Positions 25,922 through 34,959 of a stretch of 61,722 nt of DNA are shown in pieces. The position numbers and the translations under genes are program-made. The DNA comes from Clostridia bacterium. GTDB lineage: Bacteria; Bacillota; Clostridia; Christensenellales; DUVY01. The stretch is taken from contig BNZQ01000004.1 in the NCBI GenBank assembly GCA_026001225.1, positions 1 to 61,722 on the forward strand, in the 5' to 3' direction. Under the pieces are notes generated by a model. It searched no databases. It was not told the origin of the DNA and saw only the letters and a program-made list of their open reading frames with translations. The stretch's first letter is position 1; each line of letters opens with the position of its first letter.

Positions 25922-26412
25922 TTGGCTTTTTTCAATACCAAACGGATTTTGTTGATGGTCGAACCCGTTTTTTTCGTTATTTCCCGCAGAGTATACCCGT
26001 AATGCCACAATAGCAGCACGACCCGTTCGGCGTCGTCCAATTCCGATAAGCTCTGCCGAACCCGCACCTGCTCGAACTGATTTCCGTCCGATACAATTTT
26101 TTCCAGGTCCTCCGCTTCGACGCTCACCTCTCTTCTCCGTTTTCGGATCGTGTCGATCGACCTATGGATGACCATCGCGTGCAGGTACCCGTTCAGATTT
26201 CTGTCGTCCTTAATCGTTTTCGCTTTTTCAATCAGCTGCGCGAACACCTCCATGACGACGTCCTCCGCCAGCATTCTGTCCTTTAAATACCCGTACGAAA
26301 GCAGATACAAATCCTTATTGGTCAGCAGCATGATTTCCTCGAGCGCCGCCGTATCGCCTCTTTGCATCCGTTTTATCAATATTTTCAGTTGTGCGTTTTT
26401 GTCGTTTTCCAT
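25888..26412 (-). CDS. ECF-type RNA polymerase sigma factor
   Basis: 174 residues. Region 2 spans about residues 10-85, with D-M-V-V/E-V-F-A-like text (E-D-V-V-M-E-V-F-A near 50) and an R-S-I-D-T-I-R-K-R-R-R end. Region 4 spans about 112-165, with L-D-D-A-E-R-V-V-L-L-L-W-H-Y-G-Y-T and a helix-turn-helix. First gene of a probable three-gene minus-strand unit with the anti-sigma and giant surface protein genes. The ribosome binding site is poor (GAGATAAACG before ATG). Confidence 0.9.
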   Translation of the reverse strand: MENDKNAQLKILIKRMQRGDTAALEEIMLLTNKDLYLLSYGYLKDRMLAEDVVMEVFAQLIEKAKTIKDDRNLNGYLHAMVIHRSIDTIRKRRREVSVEAEDLEKIVSDGNQFEQVRVRQSLSELDDAERVVLLLWHYGYTLREITKKTGSTINKIRLVLKKAKAKFMALYDKS

Positions 26413-26492
26413 CGTTTATCTCAAATGAGTTTCGCTTTCCGATACCTTCACGGTCGCCGCGCCGTCTTCGTTCCGTTCCTTCCTCTCTCTTT

Positions 26493-26650
26493 GGCGTGTT
26501 GACAAAGTCCCCACGGCGGCGACGACGGTTCTTTTTCACGTATATTTTGGCAAAAAGCCTCGTCGTAACGCTGCTACGACTGCGTCTTTTGCCTTCGTCT
26601 ACGCGAAAAATTCCTCGTCGCTCCGCTTGTGTCTACTTTGTCAACACGCC
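26493..26650. mobile_element. MITE-like 158-base palindromic element
   Basis: Perfect 16-base terminal inverted repeats (GGCGTGTTGACAAAGT, 26493-26508, and its complement 26635-26650). The inner sequence is also roughly self-complementary, so the whole element folds into one long imperfect hairpin. No coding frame of its own. It sits in the gap 26413-26998 between the sigma and TetR genes. Confidence 0.7.
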
Positions 26651-26694
26651 CTCTTTCCGCCGTTTACTATCGTTCGTTGGTGCGTTTCGTCAAA

Positions 26695-26726
26695 AAAGGC
26701 CGAAGCTGTACAAGACTTCGGCCTTT
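26695..26726 (-). terminator. Intrinsic terminator read best on the minus strand
   Basis: AAAGGCCGAAG (26695-26705) pairs with CTTCGGCCTTT (26716-26726) around a 10-base loop. On the minus strand the stem is followed by a run of T. No minus-strand gene feeding it was found to its right. Confidence 0.7.
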
Positions 26727-26921
26727 ATAAGGTCATACGATTTGCGTCGATAGGACATACGGTTGCGACTCTCATCACAATATTTCATATTATAACACCA
26801 TTCGTGCCTTTTTGCAACTGTTTTGCAAGGTTTTGTCGCTGTTATACAGATTTATCCGCAGGACAATTTTCCGCTTTTATAGGCAAACACGTTGAGGCGG
26901 TTCCGTTCTCCGAATTATTTT

Positions 26922-26973
26922 AATCAAATGATTTAATCAAATGATTGACAGATTGAAAATTGTGTGATATACT
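26922..26973 (+). promoter_or_regulatory. TetR-gene promoter with two tandem operators
   Basis: Consensus promoter TTGACA (26945-26950), 17 bases, TATACT (26968-26973). Immediately upstream, and touching the -35, are two copies of AATCAAATGATT (26922-26933 and 26935-26946), each an inverted repeat AATCA-N2-TGATT, set 13 bases apart. This layout fits repression by the TetR protein encoded next. Confidence 0.8.
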
Positions 26974-26998
26974 CTTTGTGAAAGGAGGCGGAACGCAC

Positions 26999-27571
26999 AT
27001 GAGTTCGGAGGAAGTCAAACAAAAAATCGTGCTTGCGGCCATCGAGTGCATGGAAATGTACGGCAGAGCGAACGTCACCATACGCAAGATAGCGAAACGG
27101 GCGAATGTAAACAGCGCGGCGATCAGTTATTATTTCGGCGGGCGGGAAAATATTTTAGATATGGTTATGCGGCAAACCTTATCTAATGCGTTTAACATAT
27201 CTGAATTTATCCCATATGAAACAAACGACATAAAAGCTTATCTCAAAGCGGTTTTTGTGCATTTGATTCAAGGCGCGGGAAGATGGCCTAACATCTCGAA
27301 AGCGCATTTTTATGACATTTATACGAACGCCGATTATCATTCTCCGGTTACGGACGCGTTAAACGGTTTTTTGAAAGAGCTTTATTTGAAAGTCGGCCAT
27401 AAAACCGCTCTTTCCGAAGAAGTGTTAAAACGCCGTATTTTTATTTTAATGTCGCAGGTAATTTATTTTGTCATTTCTCCGAAATTGCTGCAGGATTTTT
27501 CGCCCGTTACCGATGCCGAGGAATTTGTAAATGATTTGGTTGATACTGTGTTTTTTGAGGGCAAAGTATAA
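26999..27571 (+). CDS. TetR/AcrR family transcriptional regulator
   Basis: 190 residues. The N-terminal helix-turn-helix domain (about residues 8-50) contains V-T-I-R-K-I-A-K-R-A-N-V-N-S-A-A-I-S-Y-Y-F, the family's typical DNA-binding segment; the rest is a ligand-binding helical domain. AAAGGAGG stands 10 bases ahead of ATG 26999. Its stop TAA overlaps the next gene's ATG by one base, so it forms one operon with the ABC exporter and probably represses the whole unit from the upstream operators until a toxic or cell-envelope ligand appears. Confidence 0.92.
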   Translation: MSSEEVKQKIVLAAIECMEMYGRANVTIRKIAKRANVNSAAISYYFGGRENILDMVMRQTLSNAFNISEFIPYETNDIKAYLKAVFVHLIQGAGRWPNISKAHFYDIYTNADYHSPVTDALNGFLKELYLKVGHKTALSEEVLKRRIFILMSQVIYFVISPKLLQDFSPVTDAEEFVNDLVDTVFFEGKV

Positions 27572-29415
27572 TGTCTATCGTTATCAAACACATTTGGCGC
27601 AATATAAAAGAAAAAAAGCTTATGTCCGCGCTCATTATTTTGTCGCTTGCGATTTCGGGCGCGCTTCTATTCGTCGCGTTATCTATTGCCGACGTTTTAG
27701 ATACCGTCGCCGACAGCGAGTTCCAATCGGTCACGACGGTATTTTTACTCATATTTGTCGTAACAAGCTTTATGAGCGTGTTTGTCGTTTTTTCGTCTTT
27801 CAAATATGTTATGGCTTTACGGGTAAAAACGCTCGGAACGCTGCGGAGCATCGGGGCGGACAAAAAACGTTGCGGAAATCTTTTGTTACTTGAAAGCGTC
27901 GTATACGGTTTGATTTCGGCGGTATTCGCGGCTGCGGCGGGAATAGTACTGCTGCTGATTCTCGGTAAAGCTTTATCCGGCGGAACGGCCGCGCTTGTCA
28001 TATCGCCGACATATATTTTAATAACTGTTTTATTCTGCTTGCTTTTAAGTCCGATCTGCGCTTACTTGCCCGTCAGGGCGTCCGAAAAATACAGCGTTAA
28101 AGAGCTCATATTGCAGACGCACCGGATAAAAGAAAAAAAGCGATTGCCCGTTTTACTTGTCGGCCTCGCGCTTACGGCTATCGGCGTTTTGTTGGTGTTG
28201 ATTAACGCGCTCAAATATGAGGAATGGGCGGTTTACTGTTCGTTGTTCGTATCGCTCGCGGGCTTTGTGCTTTGCGTCGGGCCTCTCGTGCATTATTTTA
28301 TGGCGCTGCTCGGTAAGGTTTTCTCGAACAATTTTACCGTGCGGAATATGCGGGAAAATCGCTCGCACAATACTATCGCCGTGTTGCTCGCCATTGCCGT
28401 CGCCGTTGTTTTTATGGTAAACAGCGCCAATGCGATTTTGATCGGCGCGACGGATAAAAGCTTTGCGCTATATAACTACGATATTCACATAAGCACAAAA
28501 ACGAACGACGCGATTTATTCGGCCGCCGAGGTCGCCCAAGTCGGGGGCGTCTCCGGCATAACCGCCGCGGACGGAATTTACTATCAATCCGAAGCCGACG
28601 CGGGCGGCCATATTCCCGTCATGAACCTATACGGCATGAGCCTTTCAAAAATGAACGCGTATTTCAATTTGACAACCGAAGAGGAAATAACCGCGCAGGA
28701 CGCAAAAACAATTTTACTTTCCCGTGATTATCTTGAACGCGAAAAGCTCGCGAAGGGCGATACTATAACGGTCGGGAACGCGGAATTTGAAATTGCCGGA
28801 ATCATAAAGGAAATGTTTAACAGCGGCAATGTGGGCGTCCTATCGGAAGGTGACTTTGAGGAGCTTTACGGCGTAAGCCGGTATACCTTGATTGCGGCGA
28901 AAAGCGATATCCCCGACGCTGCAAGAAACGCTTTGCGGGCGGAGGGGTTTCAAACCGCCGCGACCGTCGCCGATATGCTGGCGCGTATAAAAAGCATAAA
29001 CGCCGATTTATTTACGACGGTGAACTATATAATAGTCTTGTCCACAACCGCGGGTGTGTTCGGCGTACTCAATAATTTGCTCATAGCCTTTGCCTCGCGA
29101 AAACGGGAGCGGGCGCTGCTGCGTTCGATCGGAATGTCAAAAAGACAAAGCGCAAAGACGATACTCGTCGAGGCCTTAATCACGGGACTTACGGGAGGGT
29201 CGCTCGGTCTTGTCGGCGGATTACTGCTTACGGCGGTTATTCCCGCCGTGTTTTTAGTCTTTGAATTTCCGGTAAAATCGGTTCCGCTATCGCCCGCCGC
29301 GATCACGCTTTGCATCATTTGTTCCGCGGCGATCTGTCTGCTCGCTTCGCTCATTTCACTGATAAGCAATTCAAAATTAAATGTCATACAAACCTTGCGG
29401 GAGGAAATACTATGA
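27571..29415 (+). CDS. FtsX-like ABC transporter permease
   Basis: 614 residues with an N-terminal helix (about 18-42), a second group of helices, a large extracytoplasmic part (about residues 290-480) and a final FtsX/MacB block of three helices, so two FtsX-type modules. It forms an exporter with the ATPase encoded next (4-base ATGA overlap). Exporters of this build, in TetR operons, usually deal with antimicrobial peptides or lipids; the substrate here is not known. Confidence 0.9.
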   Translation: MSIVIKHIWRNIKEKKLMSALIILSLAISGALLFVALSIADVLDTVADSEFQSVTTVFLLIFVVTSFMSVFVVFSSFKYVMALRVKTLGTLRSIGADKKRCGNLLLLESVVYGLISAVFAAAAGIVLLLILGKALSGGTAALVISPTYILITVLFCLLLSPICAYLPVRASEKYSVKELILQTHRIKEKKRLPVLLVGLALTAIGVLLVLINALKYEEWAVYCSLFVSLAGFVLCVGPLVHYFMALLGKVFSNNFTVRNMRENRSHNTIAVLLAIAVAVVFMVNSANAILIGATDKSFALYNYDIHISTKTNDAIYSAAEVAQVGGVSGITAADGIYYQSEADAGGHIPVMNLYGMSLSKMNAYFNLTTEEEITAQDAKTILLSRDYLEREKLAKGDTITVGNAEFEIAGIIKEMFNSGNVGVLSEGDFEELYGVSRYTLIAAKSDIPDAARNALRAEGFQTAATVADMLARIKSINADLFTTVNYIIVLSTTAGVFGVLNNLLIAFASRKRERALLRSIGMSKRQSAKTILVEALITGLTGGSLGLVGGLLLTAVIPAVFLVFEFPVKSVPLSPAAITLCIICSAAICLLASLISLISNSKLNVIQTLREEIL

Positions 29416-30074
29416 TCAAGGCGCAAAGCATTTTCAAAACGTTTACGATAGGCGGCGAGTCCGTCAATGTCTTAAACGATATCAATATCGAAATTAACGA
29501 CGGCGAGTTTGTCTCCGTTACGGGCGCGTCCGGCAGCGGGAAAAGCACGTTACTGTATTTGCTCGGCGCGCTTGACGCGCCCACAAGCGGGGAAATTATC
29601 GTTGACGGTACCCATCTTTCAAAAATGAACGACAAGCAAACGAGCGAATACAGACGGAAAAGAGTCGGCTTTGTGTTCCAATTTTACAATCTGATACAAA
29701 ACCTTACGGTAGAGGAAAATATCGTATTGCCCGTCGTTTTGGACGGCAAAAAGGCAAAGGGATACGCCGCTAAATCGGACGAACTGATTGCGCTTGTCGG
29801 ACTTGAAAATGTGCGCAAGCAAAAGGGCGCTTTGCTTTCGGGCGGTCAGCAACAGCGTGTCGCTATTGCCCGCGCCCTGATCAATGATCCGCATATCATT
29901 TTAGCCGACGAGCCGATCGGCAATTTGGACAGCGTAAAAAGCGCGGAAATTATGAAACTGCTCCAAAAAATTAACCGCGAAAAAGGCGTGACGATTGTAC
30001 AGGTTACGCACTCGCGGGAATCGGTCGGCTATGGCACGCGGGAAATCCGATTGCAAGACGGCAAGGTGGTTTAA
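29412..30074 (+). CDS. ABC transporter ATP-binding protein (MacB/LolD type)
   Basis: 220 residues. Walker A GASGSGKST near residue 41, Q-loop V-F-Q-F-Y-N, signature LSGGQQQR, Walker B I-I-L-A-D-E-P and a D-loop G-N-L-D-S. The start ATG overlaps the permease stop (ATGA). Last gene of the TetR operon. Confidence 0.95.
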   Translation: MIKAQSIFKTFTIGGESVNVLNDINIEINDGEFVSVTGASGSGKSTLLYLLGALDAPTSGEIIVDGTHLSKMNDKQTSEYRRKRVGFVFQFYNLIQNLTVEENIVLPVVLDGKKAKGYAAKSDELIALVGLENVRKQKGALLSGGQQQRVAIARALINDPHIILADEPIGNLDSVKSAEIMKLLQKINREKGVTIVQVTHSRESVGYGTREIRLQDGKVV

Positions 30075-30377
30075 ATGTCCAAGTAGGACAAGGCCTCAAA
30101 AGAAGCCGCGCCGCTTCATAATCAAAGCCGTTAGGAAACGCAAAGGATTAGACGACGGGGCGGCAAAGCGGCTTCAAATAAACTGTAAAGAATAGGACGG
30201 GTGTGCGTAAACAGTATCCATTATCAACAGCGCTATTTGGCCACTCCTGTGAACAGTTGATTTATTTATATATATTTGATATAATTCAGGGATTCAATGG
30301 ATAGCCTTCAACAAGAAGGCGGCTTTTGCCGGGTAACCGAAAGAGCCGGAAAATCAACTTTGAAAAGGAACTATCAA
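30075..30377. other. Gap after the ABC operon; holds the peptidase E promoter
   Basis: No gene seen. The promoter at 30257-30285 is the only clear signal. Confidence 0.6.
30257..30285 (+). promoter_or_regulatory. Promoter of the peptidase E gene
   Basis: TTGATT (30257-30262), exactly 17 bases, TATAAT (30280-30285). Confidence 0.8.
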
Positions 30378-31019
30378 ATGCAAAGATTGTTTTTAGCGTC
30401 ATTATTCAACGGCGTATCGGATTTGTTTCTCGGGTTTACCGGCGAGGAACTCAAAGGCAAAACGGTTACTTTTATCCCGACGGCCAGCGTCCCCGAAAAA
30501 GTAAACTTTTTTGTCGGCTCGGGCAGGAAAGCGCTTTTGAAGTTGGGATTGACGGTTGACGAGTTGGAAATATCGACGGCGACGGCGGATGAAATATCGG
30601 GCAAGCTGCGGCGCAACGATTATATATACGTTACGGGCGGCAACACCTTTTTCTTGCTGCAAGAATTAAAGAGAACGGGTGCGGACAAAATAATCTTACA
30701 GCAAATTGAGGCAGGCAAATTATACATAGGCGAATCCGCGGGCGCAATGATTGTGTCGCCAAATATAGAGTACGCAAAGGGTTTAGACGACTGTAAAAAG
30801 GCTCCCGAGCTTGACGGCTTCGCCGCCTTGAACGCGGTGGAGATTTACCCGTTGCCGCACCACACAAACCAACCGTTTAAGAGAGCGGTGGAAAAAATTA
30901 TTGACAAGTACGGCGCGGATTTGCCGCTACGCCCGATCAGCAATTCACAAGCGATACTTGTGAACGGGAACGACATAAGTATCAAAAGTCAAGAAAACGG
31001 ATTGATGCGGCAAAAGTAA
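30378..31019 (+). CDS. pepE: Peptidase E (S51 family dipeptidase)
   Basis: 213 residues; an intracellular serine peptidase that would split Asp-Xaa dipeptides. The nucleophile lies in GESAGA (about residue 118), the start M-Q-R-L-F-L-A-S-L-F and the Y-V-T-G-G-N-T-F strand fit the family, and L-P-H-H-T carries the probable catalytic histidine. ATG 30378 is preferred because AAGGA lies ahead and family similarity begins there. It has its own promoter. Confidence 0.88.
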   Translation: MQRLFLASLFNGVSDLFLGFTGEELKGKTVTFIPTASVPEKVNFFVGSGRKALLKLGLTVDELEISTATADEISGKLRRNDYIYVTGGNTFFLLQELKRTGADKIILQQIEAGKLYIGESAGAMIVSPNIEYAKGLDDCKKAPELDGFAALNAVEIYPLPHHTNQPFKRAVEKIIDKYGADLPLRPISNSQAILVNGNDISIKSQENGLMRQK

Positions 31020-31119
31020 AACAAAAGTCGGACGCTCTACGATGGGGGACACAAGGCGAAAAGCAGGGTTAACGAAAAAATGCTTAATTCGGATGAGTAA
31101 ACTTTAAGGAGGCAATATA

Positions 31120-31536
31120 ATGAACGTACAAGTCAGATATTTATCAAAAAGCGGCAACACAAAAAAGGTAGCCGACGCGATTGCCGAAACGGCGGGCGTA
31201 TCCGCCAAAACGATTGACGAGCCCGTTCCGTCGGAAACCGACCTGCTGTTTTTGGGCGGGGCGGTATACGCTTTCGGAATAGACGAGGAACTGACTCGGT
31301 TTATCGCAACGCTTGATCAATCTATTACGCGGGTCGCCGTATTCAGCACGACGGCGGTTGTTAAATCCGCATATCCGCATATAAAAAAGCGGCTTTCGGC
31401 GCGGGGTATAGCGGTGTCGGAGAAATATTTTAACTGCCACGGCAAATTTGCGTTTATGCACAGGAACAGACCGAATGAACGCGATTTGGATAAAGCGAGA
31501 ATTTTCGCGCGTGAAATAATCGAGCAAAACAAATAA
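31120..31536 (+). CDS. Flavodoxin domain protein
   Basis: 138 residues, a single flavodoxin fold. S-K-S-G-N-T-K-K-V-A near residue 9 is the FMN phosphate-binding loop, and G-G-A-V-Y-A-F near 47 lies where the flavin ring is held. AAGGAGG precedes the ATG. Followed within 24 bases by a second FMN-type protein gene, so the two may act together in redox chemistry; partners are unknown. Confidence 0.85.
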   Translation: MNVQVRYLSKSGNTKKVADAIAETAGVSAKTIDEPVPSETDLLFLGGAVYAFGIDEELTRFIATLDQSITRVAVFSTTAVVKSAYPHIKKRLSARGIAVSEKYFNCHGKFAFMHRNRPNERDLDKARIFAREIIEQNK

Positions 31537-31559
31537 AATTATACAAGGAGTATAAAAAA

Positions 31560-31958
31560 ATGTCCGAGGTTCTGAATTTTCTAAACGAAACAAAGGTGTT
31601 CTATCTTGCGACGGTAGAGGGCGACAAACCGAAGGTTCGTCCGTTCGGTTTTGTCATGGAGTTTGAAGGCAAGCTCTATTTCGGCACGAATGAATCGAAG
31701 CCGAGTTTTCGCCAATTAAAAGAAAATCCCAACATAGAAATAAGCGCGACGAATGCGAAAAACGAATGGTTGCGCCTTTCCGGCGAAGCGGTGTTTGATA
31801 CGCGCACGGCGGTGAAAGAAAAGGTGTTCGAAGTAGCCCCGCATCTTCGCGGTCTTTACGGCAAACCGGACAGTCCCGTTTTATCGCCGTTTTACATAAA
31901 AAACGGCGAGGCGATATTCAGTTCCTTGACCGCCGCACCGCGGGCTATGAGAATTTAA
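31560..31958 (+). CDS. Pyridoxamine 5'-phosphate oxidase family (FMN-binding split barrel) protein
   Basis: 132 residues, one split-barrel domain. The start F-Y-L-A-T-V-E-G-D-K-P-K-V-R-P-F-G is the typical FMN-contact stretch, and L-R-L-S-G-E-A-V-F-D is the usual inner strand. It is not the biosynthetic PdxH but one of the many small flavoprotein relatives. AAGGAG precedes the ATG; likely co-transcribed with the flavodoxin gene. Confidence 0.87.
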   Translation: MSEVLNFLNETKVFYLATVEGDKPKVRPFGFVMEFEGKLYFGTNESKPSFRQLKENPNIEISATNAKNEWLRLSGEAVFDTRTAVKEKVFEVAPHLRGLYGKPDSPVLSPFYIKNGEAIFSSLTAAPRAMRI

Positions 31959-32126
31959 GGAGAGGAGCGATAGATTCTTTGCAACAAAGTCAGATTGTCG
32001 GCGTCAAACGAAAGTATATATTCATATCCGGTGTCAGGTTCATTTCTAACGAATGCCATGGATGACTTAACGGCATGAAAGTTGAAGATAAATGTATACA
32101 AAAGACTTGGGGAGGGCGCGGCGCTT

Positions 32127-32936
32127 ATGAATCAAAAAAATAAAACATATAACGCTCTGTCCGGTTTTTACGAAAGCCATACCGATGAAAACCTTGATTT
32201 TGGCAAGTACTTTTCCGACCCGAGACGGATACATTTCATTACGCCGGCGCATTTTCACAATCTGGCCGAAGCCGTAGTTATCGAATCGGGGAGTTATAAA
32301 GCTCTCGTAAACGGCGAAGAGAAAATTTTGACGGAGGGAGAGGCACTTTTTGTAAATCCCTTTGAGGTTCACCGTCTCGAGGCTTTGGCGCCGCAAACGG
32401 CCATCCATGTTTTACAGTTCGGAAAACAATATACCGATAAGCTCTACGAAATTTGTAAAAAAAGAATTCGTCCGTACGCCCAATCGGACGTGCGGGAAAA
32501 GAAGGATGAGCTGTTACGATATGCCAAAAAAATATGTAACGGCTACGCCGATATGAACGCCATGACGTTAGACGGCTATATCAACATGGCGCTGGGACTG
32601 ATTCTCGATTTGCACGGACTGTATGAAAAAGAAACGAAGAGCAGTATTCTAATCTTAAACGTCTTGAACTATATAAACGAGCATTGCAGCGAGCCTTTGA
32701 CATTACATGGTCTTTCGGCAACCTTTGGTTATGATAAGGACTATTTTTCGCGCATGTTTAACCGCTATGTGGGAATGAATTTCAGGGAATTTCTAAATCG
32801 GCAGCGTATCGAATTTATCAATCGCGAAATAAAAAGCGACAAAGAAAAAAAGAGGTTTCTTTCCGAAATCGCCTTTAAATATGGGTTCAGCAATATGAAA
32901 ACGTATTATAACGCCGTGAAAAAAATCTATCGCTGA
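32127..32936 (+). CDS. AraC family regulator with cupin sensor domain
   Basis: 269 residues. The N-terminal cupin-like half has H-F-H-N-L-A-E-A-V-V-I-E-S-G-S-Y near residue 45 and a later N-P-F-E-V-H-R; the C-terminal half has two helix-turn-helix motifs (L-T-L-H-G-L-S-A-T-F-G-Y and I-A-F-K-Y-G-F-S). ATG 32127 follows GGGGAGG; an earlier in-frame ATG at 32082 has no site. It very likely activates the sugar-transport operon that starts 125 bases downstream, using the half-sites in that gap. Confidence 0.88.
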   Translation: MNQKNKTYNALSGFYESHTDENLDFGKYFSDPRRIHFITPAHFHNLAEAVVIESGSYKALVNGEEKILTEGEALFVNPFEVHRLEALAPQTAIHVLQFGKQYTDKLYEICKKRIRPYAQSDVREKKDELLRYAKKICNGYADMNAMTLDGYINMALGLILDLHGLYEKETKSSILILNVLNYINEHCSEPLTLHGLSATFGYDKDYFSRMFNRYVGMNFREFLNRQRIEFINREIKSDKEKKRFLSEIAFKYGFSNMKTYYNAVKKIYR

Positions 32937-32970
32937 AAAAAGAATGGGGGGGAGGAGAGGTTATCTTAGA

Positions 32971-33035
32971 AAGTCATTTTTTTACACTTTCAAGTCATTT
33001 ATGGGGCTTGAAAGTTTATTTTTCTGTGGTATAAT
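32971..33035 (+). promoter_or_regulatory. Sugar operon promoter with AraC-type half-sites and an inverted repeat
   Basis: Promoter TTGAAA (33008-33013), 16 bases, TATAAT (33030-33035). Two direct copies of AAGTCATTT (32971-32979 and 32992-33000) lie 21 bases apart, about two helix turns, as is common for AraC-family sites. CTTTCAAG (32987-32994) and CTTGAAAG (33007-33014) form a perfect inverted repeat that overlaps the -35. Confidence 0.72.
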
Positions 33036-33075
33036 ATATCAATAACAGTTAAACATAAAGTTGGCGAAAATTAAG

Positions 33076-34020
33076 ATGACAATCGACAGAAATAACGGCA
33101 AAAAAAAGATTTTGAATCAAAAAGCGCGGCGGTATATATTTTTTTATTCTTTCGTCGCCTTTGCGATTGTTCATTTTTGCATTTTTTACATAGCCGTGAA
33201 TATAAATTCTATTTTACTGGCTTTCAAACAAAGTACGCGCACGACCGACGGAAAAATAGTAGAAATATTTACGTTAGGCAATTTTAAGACATTTTTCGAG
33301 GATTTAGGCAGAGCGGATTCACCGCTTAGAGAGGGCTTTTTAAATACCCTCAAATATTTTGTCTTGGGTATGTTTGTCATGGTGCCCGTATCGCTTAGCA
33401 TATCCTACTTTCTTTACAAAAAAATTGCGTTCTATAAGGGCTTTCGGATTATACTCTTTTTACCTTCGATCATATCGGGAGTCGTTTTTGTTTCGATGTT
33501 TAAGCTGATCATAGAGCCTTTCGGCTTAATTCATGAATTGCTCGGTAAAATAGGCGTCGATATGCCGTTTCTGCTGATCAATGAAAAAACCGCTACGCCC
33601 ACTATTATGTTTTACGTATTTTGGACGGGCTTGGCGGGAAACATGATTTTGTATCAAGGGGCAATGAACCGCTTGCCGAACGAGGTGATAGAGGCGGGCA
33701 GGCTTGACGGTATAACGTGGACAAGGGAGCTTTGGTCAGTAGTACTGCCCATGATTTGGCCGACGTTTTCCATGACGGTAATATTAGGTTTTACGGGGCT
33801 TTTCAGCGCGAGCGGTCCGATTCTTTTGTTCCTTGAGTCCGGCAGCGGTGTGGCGACGAAAGGTACGAATACGCTTTCGTATTACATATTCGATTTGACA
33901 AGAAACGGAATTTATTATTATCCCGCTGCAATGGGTATATTCTTTACCGTTTGCAGCCTTCCTATCGTATTCGGTATACGCTATCTGATGTCGAAAATCG
34001 ACCCGGAGGTGGAATACTGA
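33076..34020 (+). CDS. ABC sugar transporter permease 1 (LplB/UgpA type)
   Basis: 314 residues with six predicted helices; the cytoplasmic EAA loop reads E-V-I-E-A-G-R-L-D-G-I-T near residue 215. Inner-membrane channel half of a carbohydrate importer. The start may be ATG 33076 or a TTG at 33061; neither has a strong ribosome binding site. The stop overlaps permease 2 by one base (TGATG). No ATPase gene is present in the locus. Confidence 0.9.
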   Translation: MTIDRNNGKKKILNQKARRYIFFYSFVAFAIVHFCIFYIAVNINSILLAFKQSTRTTDGKIVEIFTLGNFKTFFEDLGRADSPLREGFLNTLKYFVLGMFVMVPVSLSISYFLYKKIAFYKGFRIILFLPSIISGVVFVSMFKLIIEPFGLIHELLGKIGVDMPFLLINEKTATPTIMFYVFWTGLAGNMILYQGAMNRLPNEVIEAGRLDGITWTRELWSVVLPMIWPTFSMTVILGFTGLFSASGPILLFLESGSGVATKGTNTLSYYIFDLTRNGIYYYPAAMGIFFTVCSLPIVFGIRYLMSKIDPEVEY

Positions 34021-34925
34021 TGGACGCCGTAATCAAGAAAAGAAAATTCAAAAAGGAAACGCCCGTAAGAAAGCGGAAGGGCTTCCGTATAGCGAAAATT
34101 ATCGTGTTTGCTCTTTTGGCGGTACATGCGTTCAGCTTGCTTTTTCCCGTCGCTTGGGCTTTTTTATATTCGCTCAAATCTCAGGTGGAAGCCACCACGG
34201 GCAACATCAACGCCTTGCCGAAGCAATGGTTATTCGGAAACTATGCGGACGCTTTCAAGGTTTTGGAGGTAGTGGAAAACGGTATAAAGAGGAGTATGCC
34301 CGTCTTGTTTCTTAACTCCCTGTGGTATTCCATCGGCGCGGCATTTTTAGGTATATTCGTATCGTCTATGTCGGCGTACGCCGTGGCAAAATACGACGCT
34401 CCCGGCAGAAAGGTTATTTTAAACGTCGTCATCGTCACGATGATGATTCCCATAATAGGGTCGCTGCCGTCGCAATACAGATTGTTCAGCTCTTTGGGAA
34501 TTATCAATACGCCGTTCTATTTGCTGGTTTTTGCCGGAGGCTTAGGATTTAACTTCCTTATACTGTACGGTTATTTCCGGAATTTACCGTGGAGCTATGC
34601 GGAGGCGGCGTTTATAGACGGCGCGGGGCATGTCGGCGTATTTTTCAGGGTAATGATGCCGCAAGCGGTTCCGCTGTTTACCGCCCTCGGCGCGTTGGCG
34701 CTGATAGGCGCGTGGAACGATTATACCGGTCCGTTACTATTTTTGAGGAGCTATCCGACGTTGTCAAGCGGGCTGTACATACTTAGGATGATGTCCGCGA
34801 GAGTGCAAAACATGCCGGTACTGTACGCCGGTATATTATTGAGCGCGGTGCCGGTAATTGTGTTATTCGCGTTCTTTTCCGGCAAGATTATGGATATATC
34901 CTTGGGCGGCGGCTTGAAGGGATAA
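34020..34925 (+). CDS. ABC sugar transporter permease 2 (LplC/UgpE type)
   Basis: 301 residues with six predicted helices. The EAA loop reads E-A-A-F-I-D-G-A-G-H-V-G-V-F-F, and the end -L-G-G-G-L-K-G matches the usual A-G-A-x-K-G finish of this family. Translationally coupled to permease 1; GGAGG lies just ahead of the ATG. Confidence 0.92.
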   Translation: MDAVIKKRKFKKETPVRKRKGFRIAKIIVFALLAVHAFSLLFPVAWAFLYSLKSQVEATTGNINALPKQWLFGNYADAFKVLEVVENGIKRSMPVLFLNSLWYSIGAAFLGIFVSSMSAYAVAKYDAPGRKVILNVVIVTMMIPIIGSLPSQYRLFSSLGIINTPFYLLVFAGGLGFNFLILYGYFRNLPWSYAEAAFIDGAGHVGVFFRVMMPQAVPLFTALGALALIGAWNDYTGPLLFLRSYPTLSSGLYILRMMSARVQNMPVLYAGILLSAVPVIVLFAFFSGKIMDISLGGGLKG

Positions 34926-34959
34926 TGAAGCGCAGAAAAAAGCAAATGAGGAGGATTAC

